A DNA stretch of 64,000 nucleotides, taken from assembly GCA_947474365.1 (NCBI GenBank), contig CANJIU010000016.1:57193-121192 (forward strand), given 5' to 3'. This document shows, piece after piece, positions 1 through 8,697 of the stretch. Numbering within the stretch: the stretch's first letter is position 1; each line of letters opens with the position of its first letter. Origin of the DNA: Opitutia bacterium. Lineage in GTDB: Bacteria; Verrucomicrobiota; Verrucomicrobiia; Opitutales; Opitutaceae. The translations under genes and the position numbers were made by a program. The notes under the pieces were generated by a model. The model did not search any database. It saw only the letters and a program-made list of their open reading frames with translations, and was not told where the DNA came from.

Positions 1-1
1 G

Positions 2-925
2 CTCGTCTGGTCCGAGGGTTTTGGATACAAGTATCTCGGCACCAAGACGCCGGTCACTGCGAAAACCCGGTTCCGCATTGGCAGCATCTCCAAGTCCCTG
101 ACGTCGGCCGGACTTGCCCTGCTCGTCGAGCGCGGCCTGGTGGACCTCGACGCCCCGATTCAAACGTACGTGCCCGATTTTCCGGTCAAGGGCGCGCCCA
201 TCACCACGCGCCAGCTCGGGGGCCATCTCTCTGGCATCCGCTACTATCGCGGCAACGAGACGATGCTCAACAAACCGTTCGCCAACGTGCGGGCCGGCCT
301 GAAGATTTTCGAAAACGACCCGCTCGACGCACCGCCCGGCACAAAATACATCTACTCGACCTACGGCTGGACCGTGATCAGCGCCGTGATGGAGGGCGCC
401 ACCGGCCAGGATTTCCTCGCCTACATGGATGAAGCGGTGATCCGGCCGCTCGGCCTCACGCACACCGGTGCCGATTTCAAAGGAGTGAACGATCCGGATC
501 GCACCTATTTCTACCGCGGCGACGGGCCTGCCCATTTCACCGTCGCGCCCACCGTCGACAGTTCCTACAAGTGGGCCGGCGGCGGCTACCTGTCGACGCC
601 GGAGGATCTGGTGCGGTTTGGGTCGGCGCTGCTTCAGCCCGGCTTTCTTCAGGCGAAGTCGCTCACGCTGCTCTTCACGTCGCAGAAAACCGCGGACGGC
701 AAGCCAACCGGCTACGGCTTCGGGTGGGTGATCGACAAGGACCGCCGTGGGCATCCGATATACTACCATCGCGGCGGCTCGATCGGCGGCACGTCGGTTC
801 TGCTCCTGCACCCCTCGACCAAGACCGTCGTGGCGATGGCGTGCAATCACTCGACCACCCCGTTCCAAAAGGACAACTGGGAGCCGATCATCGAGTTGTT
901 CGCGCCGCTCTTCACCGCGCGCTAG
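2..925 (+). CDS. LACTB-like serine beta-lactamase-family hydrolase, 5' partial
   Basis: The reading frame is open from base 2 to the TAG at 923-925, so the N-terminus lies outside the window and 307 residues are visible. The class C beta-lactamase/LACTB SxxK motif is seen as S-I-S-K (codons at 83-92), followed by a helix ending LVDLDAPIQTYVPDFP and then HLSGIRYY, closely resembling mitochondrial LACTB. The second motif is Y-S-T (window residue about 118) and the third is H-R-G-G (about base 769). These residues support a serine peptidase or esterase acting on peptides or esters, probably exported, but export cannot be judged without the N-terminus. The substrate is unknown. The next gene starts 163 bp downstream on the same strand. 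Confidence 0.85.
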   Translation, partial: LVWSEGFGYKYLGTKTPVTAKTRFRIGSISKSLTSAGLALLVERGLVDLDAPIQTYVPDFPVKGAPITTRQLGGHLSGIRYYRGNETMLNKPFANVRAGLKIFENDPLDAPPGTKYIYSTYGWTVISAVMEGATGQDFLAYMDEAVIRPLGLTHTGADFKGVNDPDRTYFYRGDGPAHFTVAPTVDSSYKWAGGGYLSTPEDLVRFGSALLQPGFLQAKSLTLLFTSQKTADGKPTGYGFGWVIDKDRRGHPIYYHRGGSIGGTSVLLLHPSTKTVVAMACNHSTTPFQKDNWEPIIELFAPLFTAR

Positions 926-1088
926 CCGACGCCTCGCACAATACGAATTGTCGGAGTCGCGTCAGTTGCGACGCGCAAGGGTACCCGAAACCCGAAGACC
1001 CCCGCCCACGCGCGGCTCCCTGCTTGAGCGTTGCCACGGACAGGGCGCGCCGGCTTGCTGGTTCCGCTCCGAAATCCCCGTGCCCACC

Positions 1089-2054
1089 ATGAAGCTTTTC
1101 GTGTGTCTTGCCGTGATGGTCGCCGTTTGCCCGGTCGCTCAGGCCCAGGCCTTCAAGCCCGGCGACGCGGTCGAATACACGGCTTATGGGAAATGGGAGC
1201 CCGGGGTCGTCGAGAGCGAATTGCCCGGCGGCCGACAGCTCTTGGTTCGCCGCAAACCCAGTGAGTTTTATCCCAAAGGCGATACGGCCGCGTATGCGCC
1301 GGATGAATTGCGACGCCGTCAGCCCGAGGCGGCGGTGGCACCGACCGCGAGCCCGGCCACGCCGAAAACAACTCCGGCGGCCAGCACCGCATCAACCGCA
1401 CCGCGGGCGACGCCAATCGGACTCCCGGTGGCCGACGCCGCCGGCCTGCTTACCAAGGAACAGGTCATTGCCTACGCCCGCCAGACAATGGGCGACAATC
1501 CGTGGGGCAATTCGAACCGCGACGCCGCTCTCGCCCAGATCCGCGATCACATCAAGGCGCACGGCACCACGTTCAGCGCCGACGCCGACTTCGTCGCGCG
1601 CATGGACAAGCAGGGCACGATGTCGTCGCACATCGGCTGGGCGGTCGATTTGCACCGCGGACCCGCTCCGAAAGTCACCGACTATTTTGGCACGTGGTCG
1701 CTCACCGCCGCGAATCGGGGCAGTCATTCCGTTTCATCGGAAGGCAGCACCGTTAAGATCAAGACCACGGATTCCCAGGCGAAGTCCGGCACCCTGGAGA
1801 TCCGGGCGGATGCCACCTACATCTGGAAACTCGCCCCCAACGACCCTCCGTCCAAGTGGCTGAAGGGAACCTGGCGCGAGACCCGCCCCGCGGAAATGAA
1901 TCCATGGGAATCGGGTCCGGCGCTCTGGCTCGAAAAGGCGAAGCAGGGTCTTGATTACATGGTTCGCATGGGCCGCGACCCCGCGTGGCCGGGCTGGATC
2001 GACGTTGGCGCCGGCGCGGGCCGCACGCCGGTCGAATACGGCAAACGGCAATGA
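1089..2054 (+). CDS. Exported protein of unknown function
   Basis: The protein has 321 residues. The ATG at 1089 is chosen because it gives a clean signal peptide (MKLFVCLAVMVAVCPVAQAQ). Upstream in-frame starts would place it inside the preceding gene. After the signal comes a small charged beta-rich module (FKPGDAVEYTAYGKWEPGVVES) that looks like an SH3/Tudor-type fold. An alanine/threonine/proline linker follows at roughly residues 80-115, and then a C-terminal half with a lipocalin-like or calycin-like run of strands (YFGTWSLT, TLEIRADATYIWKL, WLKGTWRET). I do not recognise a named family. It is probably periplasmic or extracellular. It lies between the LACTB-like gene and the ricin-esterase gene, all on the plus strand. 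Confidence 0.65.
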   Translation: MKLFVCLAVMVAVCPVAQAQAFKPGDAVEYTAYGKWEPGVVESELPGGRQLLVRRKPSEFYPKGDTAAYAPDELRRRQPEAAVAPTASPATPKTTPAASTASTAPRATPIGLPVADAAGLLTKEQVIAYARQTMGDNPWGNSNRDAALAQIRDHIKAHGTTFSADADFVARMDKQGTMSSHIGWAVDLHRGPAPKVTDYFGTWSLTAANRGSHSVSSEGSTVKIKTTDSQAKSGTLEIRADATYIWKLAPNDPPSKWLKGTWRETRPAEMNPWESGPALWLEKAKQGLDYMVRMGRDPAWPGWIDVGAGAGRTPVEYGKRQ

Positions 2055-2183
2055 GACATTGTCACCACGACGGACCGCGGTTCATCCCTTCGGCCTAGAT
2101 TATCTGCGGCGATGAGCTTTGCTCGCCGCACGGCTCCAACGCCGGTTGCCACTTCACCCTACCCCAACCTCGATAACGCCTTC

Positions 2184-4400
2184 ATGCAATTCCCTCGCCT
2201 GACCTCCGCCCTCCTCGCGTTCGCACTCGGCCCGTTCATTACTCAGCCGGCCGCCGCAGAAGACTGGGGCACGTACAGCCTCGTGCCGGCCAGCGCGCCG
2301 ACCTTCGTTCTCGAAGCCGTCGGCGGTGGCACCACCGACGGCACGGTGATCTCGATCAATCAGGCCGACGGCGCACGGCATCAGCAATGGAACGTCGTGC
2401 CAGTGGAAGCCGGCGCGATCGCGATCAAACCCGCCCACGATTCCTCCCTGGTGCTCGCCGTGACGAAGGGTGAAACGAAGAAGGGCGCAGCCATCGTGCT
2501 CGAAAAGGACACAGGCAATGCGTCGCAGCGGTGGGCGCTGACGAAGCACGAGAACGGCAGCTACTCGCTCACGCCCAAGCATGCCCCGGGCATGGGCCTC
2601 GACCATCTTGGGGGCAAAGCGTCGGTCGGGGCCAAAATCGACCTCTGGAGCTACAACGCGAACGACCAGCACCTGCAATGGTACATCCGTCCGCTGGCGG
2701 GCAGCGGTGTCGCGGCCACCGCCACGGCAACGGCGAGCGTTCGGAAATACGTGCCACCCGCGATTGCGCCGGAGGCGATTCTGCCCGGCGCGACGAAGCA
2801 GTTTCGTTATGCGCAAAGCAAAATCTTCCCCGGCACAGTGCGCGACGTGACTGTTTTCATTCCCGCCCAATACGACGGCAAGAAACCTGCCTGCGTCTAC
2901 GTGAAGACGGATGGGTTCAATCCGCGGGAAAAGACGCTGCTCGAAACGATGATCGCCACCCGCGAAATGCCCGTGACAATCGGCGTCTTTGTGCGGCCCG
3001 GCGAGGTCCCCGCGCCGATGCCCGGCACGGCCGGCCGGCGCAACCGCGACTTCGAATACGACGGCGTGAGCGACCTAAACGTACGCTTCCTCACCGAGGA
3101 ACTGCTTCCGTACATCGCGAAGGAATATCAGCTCAACCTTTCCACCGACGGCAATGATCGCTGCATGGCAGGTGGCAGCAGCGGCGGCATCGCGGCGTTC
3201 ACGGCGGCGTGGCACCGGCCCGATGCGTTTAGTCGCGTGTACGCAGCGAGCGGCAGCTGGGTCGCGTTTCGCGGCGGGCACGAGTTTCCGACGATGGTCC
3301 GCAAGTTCGAGGCGCGGCCAATCCGGGCTTTCCTCACGACGGCCACCCACGACATGGAGAACGCCGCCGGGGACTGGTTCCTGCTCGATCAAGAGATGGA
3401 CAAGGCGCTGACATTCTCCGGTTACGACTACCAGTTCCGGGTCATCGACGGTCGCCACGTCGCGGGGTACGCGGAGCACTGGCAGGAAGCGATGGCCTAT
3501 TTGTGGAAGGGCTGGCCCGAGCCGGTGAAGGCCGGCCCGAGTGCACCGCGCGCCCAGGAGGTCATCATCCCTGGCGAGGACTGGAAGCTCGTCGCCGACG
3601 GATTCAAGAGCACCCGCGGGCCGGCCACCAACGCCCGGGGCGAGGTGTTCTTTGCCGACACGACGGCCAACAAAATCCATCGCATCGGCCTCGACGGAAA
3701 GGTCGGTGTGTTTGTCGCCGACGCGGGTGCGGCGCATTGCGTCAGTCTGGGCGCCGATGGCTCGCTGTTCACCACCTCGGAAAAATCGGGCAAGATCATG
3801 CGCTACGACACCACCGGCAAGGGAAGCGTGGTGCTGGACGGTCTCAACGGTCACTCGATTTTTGCCCGGCCCGACGGCAGCCTGTACGTCACCAGCAACG
3901 GAGAGACGGCGAATTCCCCCGGCACCGTGTGGCTCATCCGGGACGGCAAGAAGACGCAGGTCGATCGCGGCATCAAATTCGCCACCGGCATGGCCATGCG
4001 TCCCGACCAATGGCTGCTCTCGGTTGCCGAAGGCCACTCGAAGTGGGCGTACAGTTACCAAATCAACGACGACGGCACGCTCACGAACAAGGAGCGTTTC
4101 TTCCACCTTTACGTGGCGGATTGGGACGACGACGCCGGCGCGGAGTCGCTCTGTTTTTCCAGCGAAGGCCGCCAGTTCATCGCCACCCGCAGCGGCGTGC
4201 AAATCAGCGCCGATGACGGCCCGACCCAAGTCATCCTTCCCGTACCTGACCGCAGTCGCGTCACCGGAGTCGCCCTCGGCGGCAACGATCTGGACACGCT
4301 CTTCGCCTTTTGTGGCAACAAAATCTGGAGCCGCAAAGTGCGGCAGCATGCATTCGGCGCCTTCTCTCCGTGGACCAAGGTGTCCCCAAACAAGCTGTGA
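2184..4400 (+). CDS. Exported ricin-B lectin / esterase / SMP-30 gluconolactonase-type fusion
   Basis: The protein has 738 residues. The ATG at 2184 gives the signal peptide MQFPRLTSALLAFALGPFITQPAAA; a further upstream in-frame start at 2112 would add 24 residues before it. Residues about 27-170 are a ricin-type beta-trefoil with three QxW-like repeats (QQWNV, QRWAL, LQWYI). Residues about 195-450 are a Fes/esterase-D alpha/beta hydrolase with GGSSGG (nucleophile Ser about 332) and a late His (RHVAGYAEHWQEAM). Residues about 460-738 form a six-bladed SMP-30/gluconolactonase-type propeller (EVFFADTTANKIHRI). The fusion suggests carbohydrate binding, removal of an ester (acetyl, feruloyl or similar) and lactone hydrolysis or sugar-acid binding in one exported polypeptide. 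The substrate is inferred only. Confidence 0.85.
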   Translation: MQFPRLTSALLAFALGPFITQPAAAEDWGTYSLVPASAPTFVLEAVGGGTTDGTVISINQADGARHQQWNVVPVEAGAIAIKPAHDSSLVLAVTKGETKKGAAIVLEKDTGNASQRWALTKHENGSYSLTPKHAPGMGLDHLGGKASVGAKIDLWSYNANDQHLQWYIRPLAGSGVAATATATASVRKYVPPAIAPEAILPGATKQFRYAQSKIFPGTVRDVTVFIPAQYDGKKPACVYVKTDGFNPREKTLLETMIATREMPVTIGVFVRPGEVPAPMPGTAGRRNRDFEYDGVSDLNVRFLTEELLPYIAKEYQLNLSTDGNDRCMAGGSSGGIAAFTAAWHRPDAFSRVYAASGSWVAFRGGHEFPTMVRKFEARPIRAFLTTATHDMENAAGDWFLLDQEMDKALTFSGYDYQFRVIDGRHVAGYAEHWQEAMAYLWKGWPEPVKAGPSAPRAQEVIIPGEDWKLVADGFKSTRGPATNARGEVFFADTTANKIHRIGLDGKVGVFVADAGAAHCVSLGADGSLFTTSEKSGKIMRYDTTGKGSVVLDGLNGHSIFARPDGSLYVTSNGETANSPGTVWLIRDGKKTQVDRGIKFATGMAMRPDQWLLSVAEGHSKWAYSYQINDDGTLTNKERFFHLYVADWDDDAGAESLCFSSEGRQFIATRSGVQISADDGPTQVILPVPDRSRVTGVALGGNDLDTLFAFCGNKIWSRKVRQHAFGAFSPWTKVSPNKL

Positions 4401-4492
4401 GGGGCACGGCGGCCGCACTGGAATCTCGGGCACGCATTTCTGCAGACCACCCGAGCGCGTCGAAAAGGCCACCGGCAGGTGAGAACGCATAT

Positions 4493-4521
4493 TCGGGGCG
4501 TCCGGTTTACACCCCGATTTT
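4493..4521. terminator. Possible weak intrinsic terminator between convergent genes
   Basis: A 6-bp stem, TCGGGG (4493-4498) with CCCCGA (4512-4517), encloses a 13-nt loop and is followed by TTTT on the plus strand. It lies 92 bp after the ricin-esterase stop and 68 bp before the stop of the convergent QueD-like gene, which is the expected place. The short stem and long loop make it marginal. Confidence 0.3.
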
Positions 4522-4588
4522 CGCACTGCTCTTCCGGACGGCTCGGAGATGTCGCCCCCACCGTTTTCACGAGCCTTCTCGCACCCTT

Positions 4589-5695
4589 CTAAACCGGCAG
4601 GGCCGGCTCATCTGCCCCCCAGGATAGAATCGCACCGCAACCGCGGGTTTCGTAAACGTCGACGCGATCCAGCGCCGGGAGCATCGGGGCGGTCCTCCGT
4701 CGCACCCAGCGCGCGAGACTCGCCGCATCGTTGTCTTCGAGATCGGCAATCTCATGCAAGGGTTGGTGATCAAGTTCCCGAAAGACGGGCGTGAACAGCT
4801 CCTTGACGTCACCGAAATCGATCGTCCACCCGTGAACCGTGTCGAGCGGCGCGTTTAGATGCAGCCGCAGCGTGAACGTATGGCCGTGAATCCGCCGGCG
4901 CGGATCGCCATCGGGCGCACGGCGAAGCCGAAGCGAACTGTCGAGGCTCAACTCCTTCCAAATGCGATAACGGGTGCCATCAAAGTGCGCACCACAGGTG
5001 GCCGTCTCGTAAACGGTCACCCAGGACAATTCCGGCAGTGCCGGTTTCAACCGCCGCCAGATCCAACTGCCGATGAGCTCGCTAGTGGGATTCTCGAGTC
5101 CGGGAATGTCATTCAGGCAGGCCTGATGGATCTCTGCATGGAGCGGAGCCCACGCGGCATCGAGCCGGTCAAAATCGGCCGTGCCGTCAGGTCCGCCCTG
5201 TCCGACGTTGGCATGAAGAATCACCGCAAACCCGTGGCCGTGCATCCGGCCGCATTTGTGTCCCGGAGGAACGTTGGGCAGACGATGCGCAGACTCGAAG
5301 ACATAACGACGCCAAAGGTGCGCACCGTCGTGGCGGTCGAGGTCCACGCCGCCATCGCACGTGCTTTGAATGCCAACCTGCTCCACGCCCGGAACGCCCA
5401 GTTGCGAACGCACCCATCGCGCAAGATTCACATCCGTCGGTTGCGGCAGCGTCTCGTTGAGGAAGCGGTAGTTGAGGGGTTCGACGCAGCGGACGAGCAT
5501 GTCGCGCAACGCGTCGACCTCCGCTCCGGGAAAGCCGCCCCACTCCTGCGGAATGACGGCTCGAACTCCCGCCCGAAAACCATGGCCGTGCAGCCGGCGT
5601 GAGCGATGATCAGTCGTCTCCCCGGAAATCTGCCGCGCCGCCTCGAACCGGGCGGCAGCAACGTGGAAAACGCGTTCGTTCAATAGCGGCGACAT
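4589..5695 (-). CDS. Three-copy 6-pyruvoyl-tetrahydropterin synthase / QueD-like protein
   Basis: The protein has 368 residues, about three times a normal QueD (110-150 aa). Three tandem T-fold copies can be seen, each with an HGH zinc motif: copy 1 at His36/His38, copy 2 at His152/His154, copy 3 at His270/His272. Only copy 2 keeps the whole metal and thiol set (FESAH with His137, Cys148 in KCGRMHGHGF, Glu230 in VYET). Copy 3 keeps the Asp-His pair (LDH, Asp309-His310) and a VYET glutamate but has no cysteine. Copy 1 has NY where DH is expected, and Ser at the cysteine site. The family makes 6-carboxytetrahydropterin (queuosine/7-deazaguanine route) or 6-pyruvoyl-tetrahydropterin; which product is made here is not clear. 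It sits 81 bp downstream of the ribonucleotide reductase gene on the same strand. Confidence 0.85.
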   Translation of the reverse strand: MSPLLNERVFHVAAARFEAARQISGETTDHRSRRLHGHGFRAGVRAVIPQEWGGFPGAEVDALRDMLVRCVEPLNYRFLNETLPQPTDVNLARWVRSQLGVPGVEQVGIQSTCDGGVDLDRHDGAHLWRRYVFESAHRLPNVPPGHKCGRMHGHGFAVILHANVGQGGPDGTADFDRLDAAWAPLHAEIHQACLNDIPGLENPTSELIGSWIWRRLKPALPELSWVTVYETATCGAHFDGTRYRIWKELSLDSSLRLRRAPDGDPRRRIHGHTFTLRLHLNAPLDTVHGWTIDFGDVKELFTPVFRELDHQPLHEIADLEDNDAASLARWVRRRTAPMLPALDRVDVYETRGCGAILSWGADEPALPV

Positions 5696-5776
5696 GGGAA
5701 AAGCGAAGCCGAGAGCATTGGCGCCAATCGCATCGAGGCGAGCCGATGCGTGTCGGCACTGAAGTGCCGCGTCAAC

Positions 5777-8266
5777 TCACGGCAGTTCGCATTTCCCGCC
5801 TGCGCACGCAACGACCTCCTTCAAAGCCGTCTCATCCGTCGATTCGAAGAGCGCGGTGTAATCGACCGGATTGTATTTCAGCCGGTTCCACCGTGCGATA
5901 TCGTCTTCCGTGCTGACGGCCTCACGCGGTGCCTGGGCATACCGTTTGTCCCCGTCGTGCCCGAGCAGCGACACGCCAGTGAAACTGCTGCGATGCTGCC
6001 AGATGTAATCGCCAACCGCATTCCACTCCTCGGGCCTCACGGTGCAGGTGTTCGAAACGTTGTGGTGCAGCCCCGGAGAACGCGATGTCGTCGCTTCGCC
6101 CGCCAGCACCCAATGGCGCTGCACGAGTTGCACGAAGCGCAGAAAATCCACCGCGCCGATCTCGTCACGCAGGATGGCGTGCGCAGGGGCCTCGACCGGG
6201 AAGGTGATTACGTCGTCCGCGTCCGGCCGATAAACTGAGACCTCGGTCATGTGCGGATTGGCCGCAAGGAAATGGCCGTAAACGGGATCGCGCCGGCTGG
6301 CCTGCACGCGGCGGAAATAATGTCGCGCATGATGCGGGTGAATGCCGGAGGCCGCACCCAGGAGCAGCGAGGCCGTCCCCTCGGGCTTCACGCACGTCAC
6401 GCGCGCGGCGGCCCGAATGCCGAGCAAACCAGCGACCAGCTCGTTCGTCGCGCGGCAAAGTCGCGCCCCCCGGCCCAGGGTGCCGGGGTCAAAAAGGATC
6501 TCCGGGTTGTCCATGAAACCGCAGATCGAAACCCCGAGGAGGGCGTCGCGTTCGTTGAGGTAACGCGTCACCGGACCGAGATACGGCATGTCGGTGTACG
6601 CGGCCTGGAGAGTTCCAATCACGGCGGCCTGCACACAGGCGTGGAAGAAGTCGTCCGCGTTCTTCAACACCGCGCCGTTGATCGTGGTGAGATTGCACAT
6701 CTGCCAGCCGGAAAGCCGCATTCCCGGCGGCAGATCTCCCTCATAGCCCAGGCCCCGCAGCCGGGCAGTTTCCGCATCGTCGAGCAGCCCGGCAACGACC
6801 GGGTGCAAGCCGATTTCACAGCAAGGATTGCAGCCATAATCCGGGTGGTCGGCGAAGTAGAATCCCGGCTCGCCGAACTCCTTCTGCGCCTGAAACAGCC
6901 GTCGGAACAAAGCATCGTCTGAACTGCCGTGCGGGAGGACGGCGGAGTTGTTCGAGGCCGAACGCTGGGGATTCCGCTCAAACCAGTTTCCGGTCTTCGC
7001 CGTCATCATCTCTTCATCGTCGGGTGAAAACAGCGCAATCGTCGCGGACCGCCGGATTCCCCCGCTGAGCACCGAACGGGCAAGGTGCATGCAGATGTCG
7101 TAAACCTCGATCGGCCGCATTTTCCGGCCGCAGGCCCCACGCAGGATCACCTCGACCGCGAGCAGCGCCTGCTTGAGCGGGATGTGGCCGGGCGCCTTGC
7201 CGCCGGAGGTGGCGAGCGGGCGTCCTCGGGGCCGGACCCCGGAAAAGTTGAATTCGGCGTGAAAACCGTCGAGGTAGCTGAGCATCAGCACGTGCAGCGC
7301 GTCGCCCCAGCCCTCGATCGTATCGCTCACCGTGTGGTGCAAAATTGGCAGATCAATCTCCTCCCCGCGCACCGCGAGCGCCGGCAGTCGCTCCACATGA
7401 TGACGTTGCACCGAAAACCCGCAGCCGGTGCCGGCCAGCAGTAGAAAATAATACTCACGGAAAAACTCCAGCCGGTCGGCCGCGCTGAACGAGCAATTGA
7501 AGAGCCGCGCATGGTTGCGCAGGATGGCGGGCCCGCCGAACTGCAGCGAGCGCATCGAGGGCAACACACGCTTCTGCGCCACCGCAGTAAAGGCCCGGCC
7601 GATCAATTCGTCCAGCGAGGCGCCGGCGAGCCATTCACCCAACCACCGCCGATCACCCGGATCCACCGGAGTCGCGGCCGGGTCGCCGGTCACACGGCGT
7701 TCCAACCGCCCGCGGAAAAACTCGCGATGCATCGCCTCCACCCTGGCCACCGCTTCGCCGAACGCTTCCCGCCGGCCGAGGTCGGCCCGGAAACGCGCGT
7801 ACTTGGCGCAGGCGATGTAGTCGGCGAGACCGTTCTCGGCATAATGTTGGAGCCGCAATGCGGCCTGCCGTTCGCGGTACACGATGTAGCTGCGCGCCAC
7901 CGCCCATTCCCCCTCCGCCGCGATCGCCTTCTCCACCGTGTCCTGTATCTGCTCGATGGTGGGATTGCGCCCCTGCCGGTAGATGAGCTCCAGCGTGCGC
8001 GTGGTCCGGCCGGTGATCGCCATCGCCTTCAGGAAGGTTTCGAGATCAATCCCATAATGCGCCGCCGCATCGTCGCGGGATGGATTGGCCGCGCCCTGAT
8101 GCTGCACATCGTGGAACGCGAGCGCTACGGCCCGGGTGATTTTGGAGGCATCCCACGGAACGGTGGTTCCGTCCCGCTTGACGACCCGACGGACAGACAC
8201 GGAGACCGAATCGGCGGCGTGTGGCCGCGTGGTGAACTTTTCGAGGAGCGAGATGGCAGCGGACAT
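5777..8266 (-). CDS. nrdJ: Adenosylcobalamin-dependent (class II) ribonucleotide reductase
   Basis: The protein has 829 residues and reduces ribonucleotides to deoxyribonucleotides using a B12-generated thiyl radical. An ATP-cone occupies residues about 25-135 (VVKRDGTTVPWDASKITRAV). The catalytic barrel shows the first redox cysteine in LFNCSF (Cys258), the radical-site motif NPCCE (480-484), the CNLTTIN cysteine further on, and a C-terminal shuttle pair CxxxxC (Cys821/Cys826, ending CAGGKCELP). The layout matches the monomeric Lactobacillus leichmannii-type enzyme. I start at the ATG at 8266 (MSAAISLLEKF), because the 41 extra upstream in-frame codons are basic and unlike the family. No Shine-Dalgarno sequence is obvious. 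Confidence 0.92.
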   Translation of the reverse strand: MSAAISLLEKFTTRPHAADSVSVSVRRVVKRDGTTVPWDASKITRAVALAFHDVQHQGAANPSRDDAAAHYGIDLETFLKAMAITGRTTRTLELIYRQGRNPTIEQIQDTVEKAIAAEGEWAVARSYIVYRERQAALRLQHYAENGLADYIACAKYARFRADLGRREAFGEAVARVEAMHREFFRGRLERRVTGDPAATPVDPGDRRWLGEWLAGASLDELIGRAFTAVAQKRVLPSMRSLQFGGPAILRNHARLFNCSFSAADRLEFFREYYFLLLAGTGCGFSVQRHHVERLPALAVRGEEIDLPILHHTVSDTIEGWGDALHVLMLSYLDGFHAEFNFSGVRPRGRPLATSGGKAPGHIPLKQALLAVEVILRGACGRKMRPIEVYDICMHLARSVLSGGIRRSATIALFSPDDEEMMTAKTGNWFERNPQRSASNNSAVLPHGSSDDALFRRLFQAQKEFGEPGFYFADHPDYGCNPCCEIGLHPVVAGLLDDAETARLRGLGYEGDLPPGMRLSGWQMCNLTTINGAVLKNADDFFHACVQAAVIGTLQAAYTDMPYLGPVTRYLNERDALLGVSICGFMDNPEILFDPGTLGRGARLCRATNELVAGLLGIRAAARVTCVKPEGTASLLLGAASGIHPHHARHYFRRVQASRRDPVYGHFLAANPHMTEVSVYRPDADDVITFPVEAPAHAILRDEIGAVDFLRFVQLVQRHWVLAGEATTSRSPGLHHNVSNTCTVRPEEWNAVGDYIWQHRSSFTGVSLLGHDGDKRYAQAPREAVSTEDDIARWNRLKYNPVDYTALFESTDETALKEVVACAGGKCELP

Positions 8267-8697
8267 GGTGTGGACGGGAAAAGATGATTTACTGCACGCA
8301 TCGCGACGGGAATGGACGCAAATCACGAGTGCTTGAAACCTCCCGCCGCGCTTCGGACGAACTTGCGAAACGAAACCGCGCCACGCCATCGCAATTGCTG
8401 CGCATGATTTGGCCGAACCCCTCCGTTTTCTTCAACGCCCGCCCGTCTCCCGCCCGGCCGGTCAAATTACGCGGGACTCGCACCTGAGTGTCCACGCGGA
8501 CCGCAGCGCTGCGCTCCCTTACGTATCCTACTTTCTGACACCCTCTGCTCCCGAACCAAACACCGGTCGGTTCGCGGTCGACGAAGCCTCTGTCCCGCCA
8601 AAAAGCGCACGACGCTCCGCGGATTACGCTCCCGGGGAATCCCCCGTCCAAACCGCAGACTTGAAGTTTTCCCCCGACGGAGAACGCTTCGCTCCGC
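8267..8697. other. 431-bp divergent intergenic region, no gene recognised
   Basis: This is the gap between the divergent ribonucleotide reductase and GH28-like genes. I looked for a cobalamin riboswitch (B12 box), NrdR-type AT-rich palindromes and a small gene on either strand and found none I could support. The promoters of both flanking genes presumably lie here, but no convincing -35/-10 pair was found. Confidence 0.5.

Noticed and set aside
3075..4526. Open frame of 483 codons on the minus strand
   Set aside because: Opposite the esterase and propeller domains of the ricin-esterase fusion, which has clear motifs; no motif in the antisense frame.
8267..8697. Cobalamin riboswitch or NrdR box before the class II ribonucleotide reductase
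   Set aside because: No B12 box and no NrdR-like AT-rich palindrome could be found in the gap on the relevant strand.
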